9,463 nt of DNA from positions 1 through 9,463 of the forward strand of contig JBFWKS010000157.1 of NCBI GenBank assembly GCA_050252545.1, read 5' to 3'. Below, piece after piece: positions 1 to 5,497 of this stretch. The stretch's first letter is position 1; the number at the start of each line of letters is the position of its first letter. The DNA is from Patulibacter sp050252545. Its GTDB lineage: Bacteria; Actinomycetota; Thermoleophilia; Solirubrobacterales; Solirubrobacteraceae. The translations under genes were made by a program, and so were the position numbers. Below the pieces are notes generated by a model that saw nothing but the letters and a program-made list of their open reading frames with translations, was not told the origin of the DNA and ran no database searches.

Positions 1-63
1 CACGGCGAGCAGGAGCGCGCTTCCGTGGCCGTCGCGCGGCGACGGGGTGGACGGCGCGGTCAC
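1..63 (-). CDS. Possible 5' end of a gene leaving the left edge
   Basis: The minus strand has an open frame from a GTG at 63 to the left edge, 21 codons, starting VTAPSTPSPRDGHG and ending ALLLAV. All codons but one (GGA) end in G or C, as in the real genes here. A stop at 98-100 in the same frame makes this GTG the only usable start. There is no Shine-Dalgarno and no clear -10 box just upstream. It would be divergent from the MenH-like gene, so menD or menF is a guess from context only; 21 residues show no family signature. Confidence 0.3.
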   Translation of the reverse strand, partial: MTAPSTPSPRDGHGSALLLAV

Positions 64-134
64 CGGTACGCGGGGGCGGAGGACGCGATCACGCGCTCAG
101 CGTGCCAGACCGTGCGTCGCGCCGTCGCCTGTGC

Positions 135-140
135 CAGCCT
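135..140 (+). promoter_or_regulatory. Weak -10-like box before menH-like gene
   Basis: CAGCCT ends 6 nt before the GTG at 147. It keeps the A and final T of TANNNT but has C for the first T. It is included because the spacing matches that of the better boxes in this window; alone it would be weak. Confidence 0.3.
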
Positions 141-146
141 GGGGAC

Positions 147-923
147 GTGTCCGACGTGACGGTCCTCGCGCTCCACGGGTTCGGTGGGGCCGGCCGCTCC
201 TGGGATCCGGTCCGGCGTGCGCTGGCGGCCCCCGCCGAGGGCCGCCCGTCGGTCGTGCTCCGGGCTCCCGACCTGCGTGGGCACGGTACGCGCGCCGCGG
301 TGCGGCCCGTGACGCTCGACGCGGTGCTCCGGGACCTCGAAGCCGAGCTCGAGGCGATCGATGGTCCCGTGGTGCTCGCGGGATACTCGATGGGCGGGCG
401 CATCGCCCTGCACCTGGCGCTGCGGCGTCCCGAGCGGCTGGCCGCGCTGGTGCTCGTGTCGGCGACGTCGGGGATCGCCGACCCGGTGGCTCGCGAGGAG
501 CGCCGGGCATCGGACGAGCGGTTGGCCCGACGGCTGGAGCGGGAGGGCGCCCCGGCCTTTGCCGACTTCTGGGGGACCCTGCCGCTGTGGGACGGCGATC
601 CGCACGCGGCCCGCCGCGCCCAGCGCGACGAGCTGGCCGCGGGCGATGCGGCGGGCCTTGCGGCCGCGCTACGCGGCCTGGGGTCGGGAGTGGTACCCGC
701 GGTGGGGGACCGAGTTGCGACGCTGCCGGTCCCGCTCGCGGTCGTGGTCGGCGCGCGAGACGAGCGCTACCGCACGATCGCCACGGTGCTGCTGGAGCGT
801 GCGGCGCAGCCGGCGGGCGAGGTCGTGCTTGCCGACACCGGCCACGGCGTCCTGCGCGAGGCGCCGGCGGCGTTGGCGGCGGTTCTCGGGCGTGTCGCCT
901 GGAGGGGGGATGGTCATGAGTGA
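147..923 (+). CDS. menH: Alpha/beta hydrolase, probable MenH (SHCHC synthase)
   Basis: This 258-residue protein is a single-domain alpha/beta hydrolase. Visible elements from a GTG start at 147 are: HGFGG oxyanion-loop region at 10-14, nucleophile elbow GYSMGG at 79-84 with Ser81, Asp205 in VGARDERY, and His233 in TGHGVLREAP. The GYSMGGR, ARDERY and GHGVLREAP stretches resemble MenH of E. coli, and the length is close to the usual 250-260. MenH eliminates pyruvate from SEPHCHC to give SHCHC, the substrate of MenC, encoded in this window. The start is uncertain: the frame is open to a GTG at 102, and GTG at 156 is also possible. 147 is preferred because CAGCCT ends 6 nt before it and the fold's first strand follows directly. 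The stop overlaps the convergent neighbour by 10 bp. Alternative: another hydrolase of the same family; the cluster context favours MenH. Confidence 0.75.
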   Translation: MSDVTVLALHGFGGAGRSWDPVRRALAAPAEGRPSVVLRAPDLRGHGTRAAVRPVTLDAVLRDLEAELEAIDGPVVLAGYSMGGRIALHLALRRPERLAALVLVSATSGIADPVAREERRASDERLARRLEREGAPAFADFWGTLPLWDGDPHAARRAQRDELAAGDAAGLAAALRGLGSGVVPAVGDRVATLPVPLAVVVGARDERYRTIATVLLERAAQPAGEVVLADTGHGVLREAPAALAAVLGRVAWRGDGHE

Positions 924-1309
924 TCGGAGGGGGGATGGGGGACGGGACGGTGACCGTTGCCGAGCAGCTCGTCGGCGGTGACGTCGTCGACCAGGCCGTG
1001 GGCGTCGAGCCCACGTGCGGCCTGCCAACGCGCGAGCGCCGCACCGGTCCGCGGATCGAACTCCCCGGTGCCGAACTCGGCATCGAGGTAGCCCTCGGCG
1101 ATCAGGCGATCCTGCACCCGCTCGGCGGCCACCGCAGGGGCGGCGGCGATCCCGATCCCGGTGCTCGACAGCGCCACCACCGACGCCACCGCGATGGGCC
1201 GGGCAGCCCGTCCGACACGGGCGACGGGACCGCGGCGCCGGGCATGCCGACGGTCGGCGGGGGAGGAGGACTCCGACCTGGGAGACGACGATTCGCGGGA
1301 GGACGACAT
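914..1309 (-). CDS. Small exported protein with peptidoglycan-binding-like domain
   Basis: From an ATG at 1309 this is 131 residues. Residues 1-20 are Ser/Arg rich, 21-37 strongly basic (RRHARRR and further Arg), and 38-62 form a hydrophobic segment ending APAVAAE, which reads as a signal peptide with cleavage near 61-62. Residues 64-116 match the PG_binding_1 pattern: VQDRLIAEGYL, then G.FD..T..ALARWQ, then GLDAHGLV and T..EL. The domain type binds cell-wall polymers; there is no catalytic domain, and the C-terminal 15 residues are polar. A GTG at 1348 would add 13 residues; ATG 1309 is preferred, with GAGGATG at 1321-1327 upstream, although the 11-nt spacing is long. It lies 139 bp downstream of nfo on the same strand and ends inside the end of the convergent hydrolase gene. 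The family call is good; the biological role is unknown. Confidence 0.7.
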   Translation of the reverse strand: MSSSRESSSPRSESSSPADRRHARRRGPVARVGRAARPIAVASVVALSSTGIGIAAAPAVAAERVQDRLIAEGYLDAEFGTGEFDPRTGAALARWQAARGLDAHGLVDDVTADELLGNGHRPVPHPPSDHS

Positions 1310-1389
1310 CGGTCGAGAACCATCCTCGTCGTTGCACCTCAACGCCACCTATGGACCGGCCGTGAGGTCGGTGAAGGTTGGTGCACCGC

Positions 1390-1401
1390 GACCGATCGGT
1401 C
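1390..1401. repeat. 12-bp perfect palindrome
   Basis: GACCGATCGGTC lies in the 139-bp gap between the nfo stop and the start of the peptidoglycan-binding-like gene. It could be an operator half-site pair or chance. No T-tract follows, so it does not look like a terminator. I see nothing else convincing in this gap. Confidence 0.3.
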
Positions 1402-1448
1402 CGGACTCCTGGCCTTCGTCGGGCAGGGTCGGTGCGCGGCCCGGGTCG

Positions 1449-2336
1449 TCAGGCGAGTCCGCGGGCGCGCCGGCCCTCGTCCCGCAGGCGCCGGGCGATC
1501 TCCATGTCGCTGAGGGTCGGCTCCTTGCCGTCGATCCCGGGCCCCTCGAAGATCATCGGCAGCCCACCGAACCGCGGCTCGGACAGGACCGCGGCGATGC
1601 CCTCCTCCCCGATCTCCCCGGTCCCCAGCGGCGCGTGGCGGTCGCGGTTGGAGCCCAGCGGCATCTGCGAGTCGTTGACGTGGACGCAGCGCAGCCGGTC
1701 GAGGCCGAACGTGGACTCCGCCCGCGCGAGCACGCCGTCGAGGGCGTCGATCGAACGGACGTCGTAGCCCGACGCGAGCAGGTGGCAGGAATCCAGGCAG
1801 AACCCGATCCGGTCGTGGCCGCCGGAGGCCTGCAACAGATCGTGCAGCTCCTCGAACGACCGACCCAGCGTGCCGCCGGCGCCGGCGGTGTCCTCCAGCA
1901 GCAGCGGGCAGCCGTCGGACTCGGCGAGCGCCTCGCGGAACACCTCGCCACAGCGCTCGATCCCGAGCGCTGGGTCCTCGGTCTTGGCCGACCCGGGGTG
2001 CAGGACGACGCCGTCGGCGCCGATGGCGTCGCCGATGCGGAGCGAGTGGGTGATCGCGGTCAGCGACTTCTCGCGCAGCTCGGGGTCCGGCGTGGCGGCG
2101 TTGGAGAGGTAGAGCGCGTGGATGACGACGCTCCGGATCGGCGACGCCGCCAGCGCCTCGCGGAACTCGGCGATCGACTCGTCGGAGTGGTTCGTCGGTG
2201 CCCACCGGCGCGGCGACTGACTGAAGATCTGGATCGACTCGCAGCCGCGCTCCACGCCGCGCTCGACCGCCTTGGGCAACCCGCCCGCAGGCGAGACGTG
2301 GAGGCCGAGCAGGGTCAGATCGGTGGGGTCGGGCAC
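1449..2336 (-). CDS. nfo: Deoxyribonuclease IV (endonuclease IV, AP endonuclease)
   Basis: A 295-residue member of the AP endonuclease 2 TIM-barrel family (E. coli Nfo is 285). It cleaves 5' of abasic sites and removes 3' blocking groups in base excision repair. All nine zinc ligands of the trinuclear site can be matched: His73, His113 (LHPGS), Glu148 (LLEDTAGAG), Asp182 and His185 (CLDSCHLLASGYD), His219 (VHVND), Asp232 and His234 (RDRHAPLG), and Glu264 (FEGPG). The protein starts LLGLHVSPAGGLPKAVERG at residue 9, typical of the family N-terminus, which fixes the start near GTG 2336. The frame is open much further upstream, but that part is antisense or out-of-frame to menC. The start lies 20 bp after the menC stop. 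There is no Shine-Dalgarno; TACCCT ends 8 nt before the start. Repair genes are not functionally tied to menaquinone synthesis, so this is probably only co-location. Confidence 0.95.
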   Translation of the reverse strand: MPDPTDLTLLGLHVSPAGGLPKAVERGVERGCESIQIFSQSPRRWAPTNHSDESIAEFREALAASPIRSVVIHALYLSNAATPDPELREKSLTAITHSLRIGDAIGADGVVLHPGSAKTEDPALGIERCGEVFREALAESDGCPLLLEDTAGAGGTLGRSFEELHDLLQASGGHDRIGFCLDSCHLLASGYDVRSIDALDGVLARAESTFGLDRLRCVHVNDSQMPLGSNRDRHAPLGTGEIGEEGIAAVLSEPRFGGLPMIFEGPGIDGKEPTLSDMEIARRLRDEGRRARGLA

Positions 2337-2344
2337 GGGAGGGC

Positions 2345-2350
2345 AGGGTA
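2345..2350 (-). promoter_or_regulatory. Candidate -10 box for nfo
   Basis: On the minus strand TACCCT is followed after 8 nt by the nfo GTG (2336). It fits TANNNT and lies in the 20-bp gap after menC, so nfo could have its own near-leaderless transcript as well as read-through from menC. No -35 element is evident. Confidence 0.4.
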
Positions 2351-2356
2351 CGCGGG

Positions 2357-3412
2357 TCAGACGAGCCCCGGCTCCTGCGGCACCCGGATCGTGCCGTCGC
2401 GGGCGATGAGCCGCGTGGCGAGGTCGCCGAGGCTGACGCCGTCGAACCCGACCGCGTCGAGCGATGCCGGCTCGAACATGCCCAGCGTCGCCAGTCCACA
2501 CGCGTCGCGCAGGCGCAGTGCCGCCGCGGCGTGGACCCCGGCGGCGACGCCGAGCGGTCCGTCCCACGTCGATGCGATCAGGACGTCGGCGCGCGTCGAG
2601 CGGGCGAGGGTCGCCCGGGCGAGCAGCCCGCCGATGCCGCCGCTGCGCCCGACCTTCAGCACGACGGCGTCGGCGGCTCCGGACGCGATCGCCCCCGGCT
2701 CGTCGGCGGTCTCGTCCATCGCCACGCGGACGGGCAGGCCGTCGCGGACGGTGCGCAGCGCGGTGATGCCGTGGACCGGCTCCTCGACGAGCTCCAGGCC
2801 GTACGGCGACAGGCGGCCGATCGCCGCGATCGCCTCGCCGGTGCTCCACGCGCCGTTCGCGTCCAGTCGCAGCGCCACGTCGGGACCGATCGCGTCGCGA
2901 ACGGCGCTGACCCGCTCTTCGTCCTCGGGCAGACCGACCTTGAGCTTGACGGTCTCGAACCCGGCGTCGGCGGCCTCGCGCGCCATCTCGGCCGCCGCCT
3001 CGGGGTCGTCGGCACCGACCATCGCGTTGACCGGCACCCACCGGGACGGCTCGTCGGTGAGCATCGACGCGACCGACCGCTGCTCGCGTCGCGACGCACG
3101 ATCCCACAGCGCCAGGTCGATCGCAGCGAGCGCGTGCGGCAGGTCGGTGACGGCACGGCACGCCTCCAGCGCCTGTGCGCCGCTGCCGCCCGGCGTCTCG
3201 CGGAGCGCCCGCCGGCACTGCTCCAGCGCCTCACGGCAGCGCTCGATCGAGACGCCGTCGTAGGGCTCCAGCGGCGCCGCCTCACCATGCCCGATCTGGC
3301 CTTCGTCGTCCTCGAGCTCGACGAGCAGCATGCGGCGCTCCGTCATCTCGCCCCACGCGGCCCGCATGGGCTGGGCCAGCCGCAGTGAGACCTCCTGGAT
3401 GCGCAGATCCAC
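2357..3412 (-). CDS. menC: o-Succinylbenzoate synthase (enolase superfamily)
   Basis: A 351-residue enolase-superfamily protein of the muconate-lactonizing/OSBS subgroup. The N-terminal capping domain is about 1-125 and the barrel follows. Active-site residues: Lys156 and Lys158 (VKLKVG, catalytic base on the second), metal ligands Asp184 (RLDANG), Glu210 (VEEP) and Asp233 (AMDET), and second catalytic Lys253 (VLKVGRSGG). MenC dehydrates SHCHC to o-succinylbenzoate using Mg2+. The superfamily also contains dipeptide epimerases and N-acylamino acid racemases with the same residues, so the assignment rests largely on the flanking menA, menB, menE and menH genes. The start is GTG 3412, seven nt after TAGGCT; there is no clear Shine-Dalgarno. 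It lies 84 bp downstream of menA and 20 bp upstream of nfo, so it may head its own menC-nfo unit. Confidence 0.88.
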   Translation of the reverse strand: MDLRIQEVSLRLAQPMRAAWGEMTERRMLLVELEDDEGQIGHGEAAPLEPYDGVSIERCREALEQCRRALRETPGGSGAQALEACRAVTDLPHALAAIDLALWDRASRREQRSVASMLTDEPSRWVPVNAMVGADDPEAAAEMAREAADAGFETVKLKVGLPEDEERVSAVRDAIGPDVALRLDANGAWSTGEAIAAIGRLSPYGLELVEEPVHGITALRTVRDGLPVRVAMDETADEPGAIASGAADAVVLKVGRSGGIGGLLARATLARSTRADVLIASTWDGPLGVAAGVHAAAALRLRDACGLATLGMFEPASLDAVGFDGVSLGDLATRLIARDGTIRVPQEPGLV

Positions 3413-3419
3413 GGCCCGG

Positions 3420-3425
3420 AGCCTA
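3420..3425 (-). promoter_or_regulatory. Candidate -10 box for menC (leaderless)
   Basis: On the minus strand TAGGCT is followed by 7 nt and then the menC GTG (3412). This places the expected transcription start at or next to the start codon. It sits in the 84-bp menA-menC gap, which otherwise shows no gene or terminator that I can recognise. Confidence 0.5.
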
Positions 3426-3496
3426 TGCCGAGCGGCCGTGAGAGGTCGGCTGCCCGAAGTCGACCGCGCGACCCTCGTCCGACGGGACGCGGGACG

Positions 3497-4420
3497 TCAT
3501 CCGAGAAGGATCCCCACCGACAGCAGGCCGCAGAAGACGAGCTCCAGCTGGCCGGTGCCGGCCAGCGCCGCGTTGAGGCTCGGACCGTCGACCCGGGTGC
3601 GCACCGTCTGCGCCAGCCGGATCGCCAGCGGGCCGCTGACGACGACGAGCGCCGTCCACGCGGAGAGATCGCCGTCGGCGAGGCCGAGGGCCACCGTGCC
3701 GGCGTAGGCGAGCGCCAACGCGCCGACGTACAGCCCGCGGGTCGCGGGACGCCCGAGCCGCACGGCCAACGTCCGCTTGCCGGCTCGGCGGTCGGTGTCG
3801 ATGTCCCGCACGTTGTTGACCACGAGCACCGCCGCGGCCATCAGGCCGACCGGGACGCCGAGCAGCACCGCGGTGGCGTCGAACGACTCGACGACCGCGT
3901 AGTGCGTGCCGGCCACCGCCACCGGCCCGAAGAACGTGAACGCGAACAGCTCGCCCAGGCCGTCGTAGCCGTACGGCCGCGGACCGCCGGTGTAGAGCAC
4001 GCCGGCGATGATCGACGCCACGCCGATGGCGAGGATCGGCCAGCCGACCTCGACGATGAGATAGGCGCCGCAGAGCACGGCCAGGCCGAAGCTCACCCAG
4101 ATCGCGATCAGCACCTGGCGGGGCGGCACGAGGCCGCCCGCGGTCACCCGCAGCGGTCCGAGGCGGTCGTCGGTGTCGGCGCCGCGTCGCGCGTCGGAGT
4201 AGTCGTTGGAGAGGTTCGCGCCGACCTGGATCAGCAGCGCGCCGAGCAGCGCGGCCAGGAACGGCAGGACGCGGAAGACGTCCTGGTGCTGGGCCAGCGC
4301 ACCGCCGACGAGCACGGGCGCCAGGCCCACGGGGAGGGTCCGGAGCCGGGCGGCGAGCAGCCAGATCCGGACGGGACTCGGACGGGAGGTCCCGGCGACG
4401 TGATCGGCGTGCGTGCTCAC
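3497..4420 (-). CDS. menA: 1,4-Dihydroxy-2-naphthoate polyprenyltransferase
   Basis: A 307-residue integral membrane prenyltransferase of the UbiA family. It joins a polyprenyl diphosphate to DHNA to make demethylmenaquinone at the cytoplasmic membrane. The first Asp-rich motif is at 69-82 (NLSNDYSDARRGAD; Asp73, Asp76, Asp82), the second at 202-210 (NNVRDIDTD) followed by the MenA-like AGKRTLAVRLG. About nine hydrophobic segments can be seen, roughly at 30-45, 50-70, 102-122, 126-145, 155-172, 184-203, 229-246, 255-270 and 288-306. The start is GTG 4420, overlapping the menB stop in the 4-base GTGA arrangement, which implies translational coupling; the open frame upstream of this is out-of-frame menB. 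The N-terminal tail of about 17 residues is polar. Length and motifs are normal for the family. Confidence 0.95.
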   Translation of the reverse strand: MSTHADHVAGTSRPSPVRIWLLAARLRTLPVGLAPVLVGGALAQHQDVFRVLPFLAALLGALLIQVGANLSNDYSDARRGADTDDRLGPLRVTAGGLVPPRQVLIAIWVSFGLAVLCGAYLIVEVGWPILAIGVASIIAGVLYTGGPRPYGYDGLGELFAFTFFGPVAVAGTHYAVVESFDATAVLLGVPVGLMAAAVLVVNNVRDIDTDRRAGKRTLAVRLGRPATRGLYVGALALAYAGTVALGLADGDLSAWTALVVVSGPLAIRLAQTVRTRVDGPSLNAALAGTGQLELVFCGLLSVGILLG

Positions 4421-5307
4421 GCGCGTCGAGGGTAACGGGAGAAGTCGGGGCGGCGCTTGGCCTTGTAGGCGTCGCGGCCCTCCTGCGCCTCCTCGGCGGC
4501 GTAGAAGAGGAGGTTCGTGTCGTGCGCGAGCTGCTGCAGGCCGGCGTACCCGTCCTCGTCGGCATGGAAGCTCGCCTTCAGCAACCGCAGTGCGAACGGC
4601 GACTTCTCGAGCATCTCGTCGCACCAGGTGACCGTCTCGGCCTCGAGCCGGTCGAGCGGCACCACGGTGTTCACCAGGCCCATGTCGAGCGCCTCGGCGG
4701 CGGAGTACTGCCGGCAGAGGAACCAGATCTCCTTGGCCTTCTTGGGGCCGACGAGATCGCGGAGGATCGTCGCGCCGAACCCGCCGTCGAACGACCCGAC
4801 CTTGGGGCCCGTCTGGCCGAAGCGGGCGTTGTCGGCCGCGATCGTCAGGTCGCAGCAGAGGTGCAGGACGTGCCCGCCACCGATCGCGTACCCGGCGACC
4901 ATGGCGACGATCGGCTTGGGCAGGCGGCGCATCTGCACCTGCAGGTCCGTGACGTGGAACCGGCCGATCGACGTGCCCGACGGCTGCCGGTCGGGATCGT
5001 CCGGGTTCTCCAGATAGCCGCTGTCGCCGCGGACCTGCTGGTCGCCGCCGGAGCAGAACGCCAACGGCCCCTCGCCCGTGAAGATGATCACGCCGACGGT
5101 CGGGTCCTCTCGGGCGCGCACGAGCGCGTGGTCGACCTCGATCAGCGTCTGGGGCCGGAAGGCGTTGCGGACCTCGGGACGGTCGATCGTGATCTTGGCG
5201 ATCCGCACGGGCTGCTCGTCGGTCGTGCCGATCCGTGGATCGGAGAGCTCGTAGCGGATGTCGGTGTAGGCGTCGCCCTCGGGCGTCGTCCAGGTCACAG
5301 CGGTCAC
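4417..5307 (-). CDS. menB: 1,4-Dihydroxy-2-naphthoyl-CoA synthase
   Basis: A 296-residue crotonase-fold enzyme, very close to E. coli MenB. It cyclises o-succinylbenzoyl-CoA to DHNA-CoA. Diagnostic stretches: NAFRPQT at 48-54, FCSGGDQ at 84-90, GYAIGGGHVLHL at 139-150, GQTGPKVGSFDGG at 164-176 and EIWFLCRQY at 193-201, with the typical C-terminus RRPDFSRYPRR. Gln165, Gly167 and Trp195 match the bicarbonate-binding residues of the E. coli enzyme (Gln154, Gly156, Trp184), so this is the bicarbonate-dependent type. Ser172 and Asp174 match conserved active-site positions. GTG 5307 is chosen because GAGGAGG lies 4 nt upstream. An in-frame ATG at 5364 would add 19 low-complexity residues. It is the first gene of the minus-strand run and is divergent from menE. 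Confidence 0.97.
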   Translation of the reverse strand: MTAVTWTTPEGDAYTDIRYELSDPRIGTTDEQPVRIAKITIDRPEVRNAFRPQTLIEVDHALVRAREDPTVGVIIFTGEGPLAFCSGGDQQVRGDSGYLENPDDPDRQPSGTSIGRFHVTDLQVQMRRLPKPIVAMVAGYAIGGGHVLHLCCDLTIAADNARFGQTGPKVGSFDGGFGATILRDLVGPKKAKEIWFLCRQYSAAEALDMGLVNTVVPLDRLEAETVTWCDEMLEKSPFALRLLKASFHADEDGYAGLQQLAHDTNLLFYAAEEAQEGRDAYKAKRRPDFSRYPRRA

Positions 5308-5311
5308 GGTG

Positions 5312-5318
5312 CCTCCTC
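5312..5318 (-). promoter_or_regulatory. Strong Shine-Dalgarno of menB
   Basis: On the minus strand GAGGAGG is followed by CACC and the GTG at 5307. It is the only near-perfect Shine-Dalgarno I found in the window and decides the menB start. Most other genes here lack one. Confidence 0.75.
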
Positions 5319-5369
5319 GTCCGGATCGTCGGATCCCGGGCGTGCCCCCGGGGTCGACCGTCATCCCGC

Positions 5370-5375
5370 AGGCTA
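5370..5375 (-). promoter_or_regulatory. Candidate -10 box for menB
   Basis: On the minus strand TAGCCT fits TANNNT. A start site about 7 nt downstream gives a leader of roughly 56 nt to GTG 5307. Alternatively, the transcript could be leaderless from the in-frame ATG at 5364, which lies 5 nt after the box. No -35 element is evident. Confidence 0.45.
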
Positions 5376-5396
5376 TTCCGTCGGGGGGCCGGTCCG

Positions 5397-5430
5397 ACCG
5401 CCGCCGTCCGGCGCCACCGCCGCCGTCCGG
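5397..5430. repeat. Perfect 15-bp direct repeat between menB and menE
   Basis: ACCGCCGCCGTCCGG occurs at 5397-5411 and again at 5416-5430, start to start 19 bp. The pair lies in the 190-bp divergent menB/menE region, upstream of both candidate promoters. Just left is an odd palindrome with 5-bp arms, CGGTC-C-GACCG (5390-5400). The repeats could be regulator binding sites; the simple CCG-rich composition means chance slippage is also possible. Confidence 0.55.
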
Positions 5431-5485
5431 TTCAGGAGCGACCTGGCGACGGTGGACCGCAACCGGCGGGGCGGGCACCGTCGAC

Positions 5486-5491
5486 TACGCT
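5486..5491 (+). promoter_or_regulatory. Candidate -10 box for menE (leaderless)
   Basis: TACGCT is followed by CGGGGG and the GTG at 5498, six nt from box to start codon. This is the spacing expected when transcription begins at the start codon. The G-run touches the GTG too closely to work as a normal Shine-Dalgarno. No -35 hexamer is evident. Confidence 0.5.
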
Positions 5492-5497
5492 CGGGGG

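Noticed and set aside
47..919. Plus-strand 290-codon frame overlapping the menH-like gene
   Set aside because: It is a +1 shadow: Arg/Gly/Ala-rich with no domain, while the overlapping frame holds a complete Ser-Asp-His triad.
1449..3218. N-terminal extension of nfo by about 294 residues into menC (possible fusion protein)
   Set aside because: The extra part is Arg/Gly-rich out-of-frame menC. The nfo family N-terminus begins just after GTG 2336, and the resulting length of 295 residues is normal.
1161..3263. Plus-strand open frame of about 700 codons antisense to nfo and menC
   Set aside because: nfo and menC on the other strand have complete catalytic residue sets; the plus-strand product is compositionally biased and shows no domain.
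4421..4624. N-terminal extension of menA upstream of 4420
   Set aside because: It is out-of-frame menB. The GTGA overlap and the MenA-like sequence beginning near residue 18 support GTG 4420.
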